From contig JAJXSZ010000188.1 of assembly GCA_021784255.1 (NCBI GenBank), positions 1-6,237 of the forward strand: 6,237 bases of DNA. The letters are read 5' to 3'. Position numbers and translations under genes: made by a program. Source of the DNA: Pseudomonadota bacterium (lineage in GTDB: Bacteria > Pseudomonadota > Alphaproteobacteria > Acetobacterales > Acetobacteraceae). The notes below the pieces were generated by a model, which saw only the letters and a list, made by a program, of their open reading frames with translations, ran no database searches and had not been told where the DNA came from. Positions 1 through 5,414 of this stretch are shown here, piece after piece (the stretch's first letter is position 1; each line of letters opens with the position of its first letter).

Positions 1-569
1 CTGACGGCAGCCTGCTGCGTGCTGGCGAGGCGGCGCACCAGCTCGCCCACGGAAGCAGCGGCGGCGGCGGCGGCGGCCGGGGCGACCAGCGCCGGCGGCT
101 CGGCGGCCGGCGGTGCCGGTTCCTGGGCCCTGGGAGCCGGGTGTTCCGGCGCGGCGGCCAGGGGAACCGGCGGCTGAACGGCGACCGGTGCCGGTGCGGG
201 CGGTGGCTCGGCCGGCTCAGGCGCGGGCTCCGCCAGCAGGCGCGGCGAGGCGTGCAGCAGCGACTCCGGCGCGTCGAGCGGCGGCGCGGCAGGCGGCAAA
301 GCGGCCGGGGACAGGGCGGCGAGGGACCAAGCCGCCAGGGGGGATGGAGCGGGGGGTGAAGCAGTGGGGGGGGCGGCGATCTCGCCGCCGGGCGCCGCGG
401 CGGCCGGCGGTTCGGCGCGCATCGCGGGCGTCAGCTCCAGCACCTCGGGCGCCGGTTGCGGCTGCGCCTCCTCCTCGTTGAGGATCCGCCGGATGGAGGC
501 GAGAATGTCCTCCATCGACGGGTCGCTCCCCGCATCCGGGGCGGGCGGACGGGTCGGATCCGCGCTCAT
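1..569 (-). CDS. popZ: PopZ-like polar organising protein (DUF2497), C-terminus beyond left edge
   Basis: The reading frame is open from an ATG at 569-567 to the left edge, giving 189 codons without a stop. Residues 18-34 read SMEDILASIRRILNEEE, the conserved N-terminal helix of the PopZ/DUF2497 family. A disordered linker rich in Ala, Pro and Glu follows (about residues 35-170), with an eight-alanine run encoded around 54-77. The visible end, SVGELVRRLA, looks like the approach to the C-terminal helical domain, which lies outside the window. In Caulobacter, PopZ self-assembles at the cell pole and anchors ParB-parS; the N-terminal helix binds partners and the C-terminal helices oligomerise. 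The start overlaps the TolC stop (ATGA), so translation is probably coupled. In many alphaproteobacteria valS lies beyond this gene; that cannot be seen here. Family assignment is firm from the helix. True PopZ function is inferred. Confidence 0.9.
   Translation of the reverse strand, partial: MSADPTRPPAPDAGSDPSMEDILASIRRILNEEEAQPQPAPEVLELTPAMRAEPPAAAAPGGEIAAPPTASPPAPSPLAAWSLAALSPAALPPAAPPLDAPESLLHASPRLLAEPAPEPAEPPPAPAPVAVQPPVPLAAAPEHPAPRAQEPAPPAAEPPALVAPAAAAAAAASVGELVRRLASTQQAAV
54..77 (-). repeat. GCC/GCT triplet run coding poly-alanine
   Basis: Read on the minus strand, six GCC codons and two GCT codons are consecutive and encode eight alanines in the linker of the PopZ-like protein. A pure trinucleotide run of this kind can slip during replication and change length in frame without breaking the gene. 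Confidence 0.75.
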
Positions 570-2056
570 CGCCCGGGCTGGCTGGTTGCGGCGTCGCCGG
601 TGCCGATCCACTTGTCCTTGACCGCGTTGTAATAGGCGGTCTCGTCATAGATCGGCACCTGCAGGCCCAGGTCGCGGGCGGTCAGGCGCCCTACCGCCTG
701 CGCCAGCGAGTAGGAGGCGTTGACCAGGGTGGCCAGGTTCTGCACCAGGGTCACCCGCGAATCGAGCAGGGTCTGTTCCGCGTTCAGCACGTCGAGGGTG
801 GTCCGGCTGCCGACGATCGCCTCGCGCTGCACACCCTCGAGCGCCACCTCGTTGGCGGCGATCTGCTGGCGCGTCGAGGCGATCGTGGCCTTGGCGCCGA
901 TATAGGCGTTCCAGGCGGCGGCGGCCTGCTGGCCGGCGTTGCGCTTGCTGTCGTCGATCGACTTCAGCGCCTGCTGGATGAGCTGGCGCGCCTGGCGGAT
1001 CGCCGCATACTCGCCGCCGCCCTGATAGAGCGGCATGCTCAGCTGCAGCACTATCTGCGCGAGGTTGGTGGTCAGGTTCTGCTGCTGGGTGTCCTCGTTG
1101 CGGGCGATCTGGCCCTGCAGCGACAGGCTCGGCATCAGCTTCGAGTAGGCGAGGTCGAAATTGTCCTTGGCCTCGGCGGCCTGGAACATCGCCCCGATCA
1201 CCGTCGGGTTGTTGGCGACCGCGAGCGCCACCGCCCCCTGCTGCGAGGTCGCAACCGGCAGCAGCGGCTGCGGCGCCACCAGGTTCGCCGCCGGATCGAG
1301 GCCGACATACTGGCGGAACGTCGCGTCCGCGATCTTGAGGTTGGCCTCGGCCGTCTCGCGCTGCGCCGATGCGCCGGCCAGTGCCGCCTCGGCCTGGGCG
1401 ACGTCGGTGCGGGTGATCTCGCCGACGCTGAAGCGGTCGTTGGTCGCCTGAAGCTGCTTGCTCAGGACCTGTTCGTTGTTGAGCGCGAGCGCGAGCACCT
1501 GCTGCGCCTGAATCACGCCGACATAGGCGGCGACGGTGTTGCCGAGGACCTGCTCCTCGCTGGCGATCAGGTTGGCGCGCTGCGCCATCACCAGGTTGCG
1601 CGCATGTGCCACGCTCGCCCGCGTGCCGCCGCCGTTATAGAGCGGCTGGCTGACGATCAGCGCCTCGGAGTTGGTGCCGCGGGTGCCGTAGGTCTTGACG
1701 TTGTAGGGCGGCGGCGGCGCGGTGAAGTGCTGGATCGTGCCGGCCTGGACATAGCCCGCGCTGGCGGAAACGGAGACCTGCGGGCGCCAGCCGGCCAGCG
1801 CCGCCGGCACGTTCTCGTCGGCGGCGCGCAGCGCGGCACGCTGCGCCTGCAGCGCGGGATTGGTGAGGTAGGCGATCGCCAGCGCCTCGGCGAGGGTCGC
1901 TGGCGGATGGCCGAGCGGCGGGGTCGGCGTGGTCGTGGGCGGGCTTGCCGGCGAGCGGGCGGCGGGCGGCGCACCGGCGGCCAGCGCCGTTGCGGGCAGT
2001 GCTCCCGCGAGGGCAGCCAGGCCGGCGAGGCCGGCGATCAGGGTCTTGCGTTTCAT
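566..2056 (-). CDS. tolC: TolC-family outer-membrane efflux/type I secretion channel
   Basis: The 496-residue product is an outer-membrane channel of the TolC/OEP family. As a trimer these proteins carry substrates from inner-membrane transporters (RND, ABC or MFS with an adaptor) across periplasm and outer membrane. Residues 1-27 form a signal peptide (MKRKTL, a hydrophobic stretch, then ALA|AG), followed by a Pro/Thr-rich segment. The internal duplication typical of TolC is clear. SQPLYNGGG (136-144) matches LSMPLYQGGG (339-348), and VGEITRTDVAQAEA (211-224) matches VGSRTTLDVLNAEQ (415-428). Length fits the family. The start is supported by the signal peptide and a GGAG upstream. No transporter or adaptor is in the window, so the substrate is unknown. 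It lies 79 nt behind the methyltransferase gene and overlaps the popZ start by 4 nt. The family is secure; tolC is used as a family label, not as proof of orthology. Confidence 0.95.
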   Translation of the reverse strand: MKRKTLIAGLAGLAALAGALPATALAAGAPPAARSPASPPTTTPTPPLGHPPATLAEALAIAYLTNPALQAQRAALRAADENVPAALAGWRPQVSVSASAGYVQAGTIQHFTAPPPPYNVKTYGTRGTNSEALIVSQPLYNGGGTRASVAHARNLVMAQRANLIASEEQVLGNTVAAYVGVIQAQQVLALALNNEQVLSKQLQATNDRFSVGEITRTDVAQAEAALAGASAQRETAEANLKIADATFRQYVGLDPAANLVAPQPLLPVATSQQGAVALAVANNPTVIGAMFQAAEAKDNFDLAYSKLMPSLSLQGQIARNEDTQQQNLTTNLAQIVLQLSMPLYQGGGEYAAIRQARQLIQQALKSIDDSKRNAGQQAAAAWNAYIGAKATIASTRQQIAANEVALEGVQREAIVGSRTTLDVLNAEQTLLDSRVTLVQNLATLVNASYSLAQAVGRLTARDLGLQVPIYDETAYYNAVKDKWIGTGDAATSQPGR

Positions 2057-2135
2057 GCGGCGCTCCGGGAGGGCGGCGATGATGTCGCCCCGCGGCCTCG
2101 CGATGCAAGCGCGCCGCGATGACCGCTGACCTGCA

Positions 2136-2807
2136 TCAGAAGACGAAGCTCGGGGCCACGTCCAGCCCCGGCAGGCAGGCGGTGGACGCGTCGAAGAGCG
2201 GGCGCAGGGCGAGGCCGGCCGAGGTCATCTCGCCCTCCACCGCCTGGCCGGTTCCCACGCCATCGCGGCGGACGCCGAACAGCCGCCCCCCCGTGCCGCC
2301 GCCGCGCGGCATCAGCCGCGCCGCGATCGCCGGTGGCAGGACCTCGAAGCCGCCTTCGATCAGGATCGCGTCGAACGGACCTTTCGGCGGGTCGGCGGGG
2401 CCGGCCTCGACCAGCGTCGCGCCGGGGGCGAGCGCGGCCAGCGCCGGGCGCGCCAGCGCCAGCAGCGCCGCGTCCGTTTCGCAGGCGGTCACGCTGAAGC
2501 CGCAGGCCGCGAGCACGGCGGCGCCGTAGCCGGGGCCTGCGCCGATCACCAGCGCCTTGCTGCCCTCGCTCGCGTCCAGGATCGCCTGCACCAGGCGGGC
2601 CAGCAGCATCGGCGCGAGCAGCACCCGCCCGCCGCCGAGTGGCACATCCTCGTCGGCATAGGCGAGCGGCCAGGCGCTCGCCGGCAGGAACCGCTCGCGC
2701 GGCAGGCTGCGCAACGCCTCGAGGAGGCGCGGGTCGGTAACCTTGTTGGGCCGCACCTGGCCATTAACCATGAACAGCCGCGCGGCCGTGAAGTCCGGTG
2801 TCTGCAT
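2136..2807 (-). CDS. PCMT-family methyltransferase, probably non-canonical
   Basis: This 223-residue protein belongs to the protein-L-isoaspartate O-methyltransferase (PCMT) family, whose classical members use S-adenosylmethionine to repair isoaspartyl residues. The opening MVNGQVRPNKVTDPRLLEAL (13-32) and SLPRERFLP (34-42) are typical of the alphaproteobacterial version. SAM motif I is VIGAGPGYG (87-95), with the acidic residue after strand 2 at E110 (VTACETD) and PFDAILIEGG at 144-153. An oddity lies in the catalytic loop. E. coli Pcm has QTISQPYMVARM there, while this protein has RVLLAPMLLARL (61-72), so the conserved Ser/Thr is replaced by Leu. Isoaspartate repair may therefore be lost, and I give no gene symbol. 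It is the first gene of the unit leading into tolC and popZ. The ATG at 2807 has no clear Shine-Dalgarno and sits just below a promoter. Family confidence is high; the substrate is unknown. Confidence 0.9.
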   Translation of the reverse strand: MQTPDFTAARLFMVNGQVRPNKVTDPRLLEALRSLPRERFLPASAWPLAYADEDVPLGGGRVLLAPMLLARLVQAILDASEGSKALVIGAGPGYGAAVLAACGFSVTACETDAALLALARPALAALAPGATLVEAGPADPPKGPFDAILIEGGFEVLPPAIAARLMPRGGGTGGRLFGVRRDGVGTGQAVEGEMTSAGLALRPLFDASTACLPGLDVAPSFVF

Positions 2808-2815
2808 GGGGCGAG

Positions 2816-2844
2816 CTTATAGGCAGGGCGTCGCTGTGTCGCAA
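2816..2844 (-). promoter_or_regulatory. Predicted sigma-70-type promoter for the PCMT-tolC-popZ unit
   Basis: On the minus strand TTGCGA (2844-2839) is followed after exactly 17 bp by TATAAG (2821-2816). Transcription would start near 2809, only about two bases before the ATG at 2807-2805. That fits the lack of a Shine-Dalgarno and suggests a leaderless or nearly leaderless mRNA. This is a prediction from matches to consensus. Confidence 0.6.
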
Positions 2845-2863
2845 ACCTCCGTTGCGCGGTTTC

Positions 2864-2903
2864 GGTCCATGGTTCGGCTTTGGTCCATCGTTCGGCTTTG
2901 GTC
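2864..2903. repeat. 18-bp tandem repeat, 2.2 copies
   Basis: GGTCCATGGTTCGGCTTT (2864-2881) is repeated as GGTCCATCGTTCGGCTTT (2882-2899) with one change, and a third copy begins with GGTC (2900-2903). It lies between the predicted promoter of the methyltransferase and the -35 box of tRNA-Cys. It could be a regulator-binding site or a slippage product; no function is shown. Confidence 0.8.
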
Positions 2904-2933
2904 TTGACCCGGGCCGGCCGCTCACGGGATAAG
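2904..2933 (+). promoter_or_regulatory. Predicted promoter of tRNA-Cys
   Basis: TTGACC (2904-2909) is followed after 18 bp by GATAAG (2928-2933), so transcription would begin near 2940, a few bases before the mature tRNA 5' end at 2946. The -35 box directly abuts the 18-bp tandem repeat. Prediction from consensus and position. Confidence 0.55.
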
Positions 2934-2945
2934 CCGCCCCGGTCC

Positions 2946-3019
2946 GGTCCGGTGGCAGAGTGGTGATGCAGCGGACTGCAAATCCGCGAATGTGGGTTCG
3001 ATTCCCGCCCGGACCTCCA
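2946..3019 (+). tRNA. tRNA-Cys (anticodon GCA)
   Basis: This is a full 74-nt cloverleaf with encoded CCA. The acceptor arms GGTCCGG (2946-2952) and CCGGACC (3009-3015) pair completely, with U as discriminator base. The anticodon stem GCGGA/TCCGC encloses CTGCAAA, giving anticodon GCA for cysteine. The T arm is GTGGG-TTCGATT-CCCGC with one G-U pair. A copy of the acceptor start (GGTCC) immediately precedes the gene and has no obvious meaning. Confidence 0.97.
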
Positions 3020-3062
3020 CCTCCCTCCCCGCCGCCGGCCCGAATTCACGCCCCGCGAGGCG

Positions 3063-3101
3063 CTGACAGCGACGGCGCGCTGATGTAAAGCCGTTTCACA
3101 T
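3063..3101 (+). promoter_or_regulatory. Predicted promoter and overlapping palindromic operator of the TetR gene
   Basis: CTGACA (3063-3068) lies 17 bp before a weak -10, TAAAGC (3086-3091), which puts the start of transcription near 3098. The imperfect palindrome ATGTAAAGCCGTTTCACAT (3083-3101) pairs at 7 of 9 positions. It covers the -10, the start site and the first bases of the ATG at 3100. There is no Shine-Dalgarno, so the mRNA may be leaderless. The arrangement is what an autorepressing TetR protein would use. The operator role is inferred. Confidence 0.5.
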
Positions 3102-3744
3102 GCGCTGGAACAGCGACGAAACGAATGAGCGGCGGGGCTATCACCACGGCAATCTGCGCGAGGCGCTGATCGAGGCGGCGCTGGCGCTGATCGGCGCCAA
3201 GGGAGCCGCCGGCTTCACCATCGCCGAGGCGGCACGGCGCGCCGGCGTCTCCCCGGGCGCGCCCTACCGGCATTTCCGCGACGGCGACGCGCTGCTGGCC
3301 GAGGTTGCGGCGCGCGGCTTCACGCTGCTGGCGGCGGCGCTGGCGGGTGCGTGGAACAACGGCCGGCCGGAGAAGCTGCGCGCCTTCGAGGCGATGGGGC
3401 GCGCCTACCTCGCCTTCGCCCGCGGCCGGCCCGAACACTACGCCGCGATGTTCGACACCCGGCTCGCCAACGCCGACCATCCGGGGCTGGCGACGGCGCG
3501 CGACAACGCGTTCGCCGCGCTGCGCGAGGCGGCGGAGCAGCTCGTGGCGGAACTCGAGCCGCGTCCGCCGGCGCTGATGGTCGCGCTCCATGTCTGGGCG
3601 CTGAGCCACGGCATCGCCTCGCTGTTCGGCCGCGCCGGGGCCGGCAAGCGGCCGCTGCCGATGCCGGCAGAGGATCTGCTGGAAGCCGGCATGCTGCTCT
3701 ATCTCCAAGGGCTGGGGCTCGCCGGCGGCGCCTCGCGGCGGTGA
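3100..3744 (+). CDS. TetR/AcrR-family transcriptional regulator with WHG-type C-terminal domain
   Basis: The 214-residue product is a TetR-family DNA-binding regulator. Residues 14-26 read YHHGNLREALIEA, the entry to helix 1 in one TetR subfamily. The helix-turn-helix is at about 39-59 (FTIAEAARRAGVSPGAPYRHF). The C-terminal half carries VWALSHGIASLF (165-176), the W...HG signature of the WHG-type ligand-binding domain (TetR_C_33). Such proteins are usually dimeric repressors released by a small ligand; nothing here identifies the ligand. ATG 3100 is the only sensible in-frame start. It overlaps a palindrome and lacks a Shine-Dalgarno. The DUF2852 gene follows on the same strand 87 nt later with its own predicted promoter and a similar palindrome, so it is the most likely target besides the regulator itself. 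The family call is firm; the regulon is inferred. Confidence 0.93.
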   Translation: MRWNSDETNERRGYHHGNLREALIEAALALIGAKGAAGFTIAEAARRAGVSPGAPYRHFRDGDALLAEVAARGFTLLAAALAGAWNNGRPEKLRAFEAMGRAYLAFARGRPEHYAAMFDTRLANADHPGLATARDNAFAALREAAEQLVAELEPRPPALMVALHVWALSHGIASLFGRAGAGKRPLPMPAEDLLEAGMLLYLQGLGLAGGASRR

Positions 3745-3773
3745 TGCCCGGCGGGCGGGCCTGGCGGCGCCTC

Positions 3774-3821
3774 TTGACGAAACGCTGCCCGCTCCCCAAA
3801 GTAAATGTGTCTTACATTCAC
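3774..3821 (+). promoter_or_regulatory. Predicted promoter and palindromic operator of the DUF2852 gene
   Basis: TTGACG (3774-3779) stands 17 bp before a weak -10, CAAAGT (3797-3802), placing transcription start near 3809. Overlapping this is a palindrome centred on 3811 with perfect arms AATGT (3804-3808) and ACATT (3814-3818). It extends outward to GT (3801-3802) and AC (3820-3821), giving 7 of 10 paired positions. This size and placement are usual for a TetR-family operator. The regulator encoded just upstream is the obvious candidate to bind it, but binding is inferred. Confidence 0.55.
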
Positions 3822-3831
3822 CGGAGGGACC

Positions 3832-4344
3832 ATGTCCGGCTACGCCGCCTACGGACCCGCCTATCCGCCCAAGGCCGGCCCCTGGGGCCAGCGGCCGCCG
3901 CCGCCGCCCGACGACCCACCGCCGGGATGGGCGCCACCCGGCTGGCAGTATCGCGGCCCCAACCGCCTGCTCGCGATCGCACTCACCCTGCTCGGCTTCA
4001 TGATCTGGTGGCCGGTCGGCCTCGTCATTCTGGCTTTCACACTCGGGAGACGCTGCATGCGCCGGTCCTTCTTCCGCGACGCCCGCCAGCATTGGGGCGA
4101 GCACGGCATGTCCTGGAAATTCGCCGGCTGGCAGGGCTCCTGCGGGCCCACCACGAACAGCAGCGGCAACCGTGCCTTCGACGAATACCGCGCCGAGACG
4201 CTGCGCCGGCTGGAGGAGGAGCAGAAGGAATTCGCGGCCTTCCTCGAACGGCTGCGCTTCGCCAAGGACAAGGCGGAGTTCGATGCCTTCATGGCCGACC
4301 GTCGCCGCGTCGCCGAGCCGCCGCCGGAGGCTCATCCGAGCTGA
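3832..4344 (+). CDS. DUF2852 family small membrane protein
   Basis: This 170-residue protein of unknown function matches the alphaproteobacterial DUF2852 pattern. The N-terminus (1-44) is rich in Pro, Gly and Tyr (PPPPPDDPPPGWAPPGW). One hydrophobic segment at about 45-72 (LLAIALTLLGFMIWWPVGLVILAFTL) should span the inner membrane. After a basic stretch comes SSGNRAFDEYRAETLRRLEEE (from 110) and a charged, probably coiled-coil tail to about 158, ending in the family's typical KDKAEFDAFMADRRR. I chose ATG 3832 because GGAGG lies just before it at 3823-3827. A longer in-frame start at 3805 would fall inside the operator and has no ribosome-binding site. The gene has its own predicted promoter and stands alone after the TetR gene. 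Family confidence is high; no biochemical role is known to me. Confidence 0.88.
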   Translation: MSGYAAYGPAYPPKAGPWGQRPPPPPDDPPPGWAPPGWQYRGPNRLLAIALTLLGFMIWWPVGLVILAFTLGRRCMRRSFFRDARQHWGEHGMSWKFAGWQGSCGPTTNSSGNRAFDEYRAETLRRLEEEQKEFAAFLERLRFAKDKAEFDAFMADRRRVAEPPPEAHPS

Positions 4345-4379
4345 CCCACCGCGCCGCGAGGCTCGCGGGAGACAGCGAA

Positions 4380-4408
4380 ACGCCCCGGCGCCGCGCGCGT
4401 CGGGGCGT
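4380..4408. terminator. GC-rich hairpin between convergent DUF2852 and tRNA-Leu genes
   Basis: ACGCCCCG (4380-4387) and CGGGGCGT (4401-4408) form a perfect 8-bp stem around a 13-nt GC-rich loop, 36 nt after the DUF2852 stop. On the minus strand the stem runs into TTTC, a short U tract; on the plus strand there is no U run. It could end transcription from one or both sides, more likely from the tRNA-Leu side. Confidence 0.5.
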
Positions 4409-4479
4409 CCTCGTTGCGACTGGTACGACTGGAGTGATGTCGGGCCCTGGCGCGACCGCCGGCGGCGGGCCGGCGGGGT

Positions 4480-4564
4480 TGGTGCGAGAGGGGGGATTCG
4501 AACCCCCATGCCCGGAGGGCGGTCGATTTTGAGTCGACTGCGTCTACCGTTCCGCCACTCTCGC
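4480..4564 (-). tRNA. tRNA-Leu (anticodon CAA)
   Basis: Read on the minus strand this is an 85-nt type II tRNA with encoded CCA. The acceptor arms GCGAGAG (4564-4558) and CTCTCGC (4490-4484) pair fully, with A as discriminator base. The anticodon stem GTCGA/TCGAC encloses CTCAAAA, giving anticodon CAA for leucine codon UUG. A variable arm (CGCCCTCCGGGCAT region) follows, and the T arm is GGGGG-TTCGAAT-CCCCC. It is divergent from tRNA-Asn. Confidence 0.97.
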
Positions 4565-4594
4565 CCGCGCCCTTCGTAACACAGGCGAGGGGGT

Positions 4595-4623
4595 TTGCAT
4601 CCACCCCGAGGCGAGGCTATAGC
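4595..4623 (+). promoter_or_regulatory. Predicted promoter of tRNA-Asn
   Basis: TTGCAT (4595-4600) is followed after 17 bp by TATAGC (4618-4623). Transcription would start near 4630, leaving a 5' leader of about 32 nt to be trimmed from the tRNA at 4663. I could not find an equally good promoter for the divergent tRNA-Leu. Confidence 0.45.
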
Positions 4624-4662
4624 GCCGCACGCGCGAGCCCGGTCCGGCTCCGCGCTGGGTGA

Positions 4663-4738
4663 TCCCGGATAGCTCAGTTGGTAGAGCAAGCGGCTGTTAA
4701 CCGCTCGGTCGTAGGTTCGAGTCCTACTCCGGGAGCCA
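4663..4738 (+). tRNA. tRNA-Asn (anticodon GTT)
   Basis: A complete 76-nt cloverleaf with encoded CCA. The acceptor arms TCCCGGA and TCCGGGA pair fully, with G as discriminator base. The D arm contains AGCTCAGTTGGTAGAGC. The anticodon stem AGCGG/CCGCT encloses CTGTTAA, giving GTT for asparagine. The T arm is GTAGG-TTCGAGT-CCTAC. No U-tract terminator follows. Its 3' half has a degenerate copy at the right edge of the window. Confidence 0.97.
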
Positions 4739-5414
4739 CCACCAAAAATCCTTTCACGATGTTGCGCGACCTGCCCTTCGCTGAACGCCGGCGGCCCGCC
4801 GTCCGGGCAATGCCCGTGGCCCATCGACGCGAACGGGGTCAGGCCGCGCCGCCGTGGCGATGACGATGCTGGCCCGCGAGATGCGCGAGCCATCGGTGCT
4901 GCCGGCAAACCCCCTCCTCGCCGCGCACGCCCGTTCGCTCCCGAGCTCCCGATTTCTGGCGGGCGACGGATGGCGGCGCGTCGCGGTCCGGTCTCACGGC
5001 ACGGTCCCGCCACGGCACGCCGAGGGCAGCAGCCGCACCGCCGAATGGACCGCGGCGACGATGTCCGCGGGGGCGGAGATCCAGCCTCTGCCCGTTTCGA
5101 TCGGGGTGGCTGGCAACGTGACGTCCCGGCGCCCGCACAGTGGGTCACGCCATCGAAACGACCGTGCCAATTCGGGCTGACGCTGACGGCCGCCTGCGAC
5201 CACGGCGCGATAAAACCCAGGCGCTGCGGCCGAAGCCGCTCCGCCGCCGGCCATGGCCACGCAGGCGAGAGCCGGAGAGCGTGACACGCCCCGCTTTCGC
5301 CGCGGGCCTGCCCGCGGCGCTCACCGGCAGGCAGGCAATCAGTGGCTCGCGCGCCCCACAATCGCCATGATAAGAAACAAAATCGTCCGAACCAGCAACC
5401 GCGGGAGATGATCG
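4739..5414. other. Gene-free stretch after tRNA-Asn
   Basis: These 676 nt hold several open frames of about 60-110 codons on both strands. The longest are 4854-5180 on the plus strand and 4994-5287 on the minus strand. None shows a recognisable domain, a convincing ribosome-binding site or the GC-rich third positions of the neighbouring genes. The last 55 nt (about 5359-5397) are clearly AT-richer and probably hold the promoter of the next gene. The segment could be decayed DNA of an inserted element, but I see no readable fragment of one. Confidence 0.55.
5298..5319. repeat. Perfect 10-bp inverted repeat
   Basis: CGCCGCGGGC (5298-5307) and GCCCGCGGCG (5310-5319) are perfect inverted copies around CT. 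They form a very stable hairpin in otherwise gene-free DNA 95 nt before the secreted-protein gene. No U run follows on either strand, so an intrinsic terminator is not well supported. Confidence 0.65.

Noticed and set aside
217..648. A 143-codon minus-strand frame starting inside tolC
   Set aside because: It overlaps both tolC and the PopZ-like gene in another frame and has no family features; the PopZ frame carries the conserved helix SMEDILASIRRILNEEE.
2057..2135. A separate tolC promoter in the gap after the methyltransferase gene
   Set aside because: Only TTGCAT with CATCAT at 18 bp was found on the minus strand; the match to a -10 is too weak to claim.
3805..3831. An upstream in-frame start for the DUF2852 protein at 3805
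   Set aside because: It lies within the palindromic operator at or before the predicted transcription start, and GGAGG at 3823-3827 directs initiation to 3832.
3351..4532. A 393-codon plus-strand frame
   Set aside because: It is a frame-shifted shadow of the TetR and DUF2852 genes that also runs into tRNA-Leu.
4801..4820. CGGGCA/TGCCCG as a terminator of tRNA-Asn
   Set aside because: The arms are almost without a loop, there is no U tract, and it is more than 60 nt from the tRNA end.
4994..5287. A 97-codon minus-strand frame from GTG
   Set aside because: Codon third positions are not GC-biased like the real genes, no ribosome-binding site or domain is visible, and the frame is short.
5343..5374. 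A promoter for the secreted-protein gene using GATAAG (5369-5374)
   Set aside because: The -10-like box is reasonable, but no acceptable -35 or alphaproteobacterial ECF-type box stands at proper spacing.
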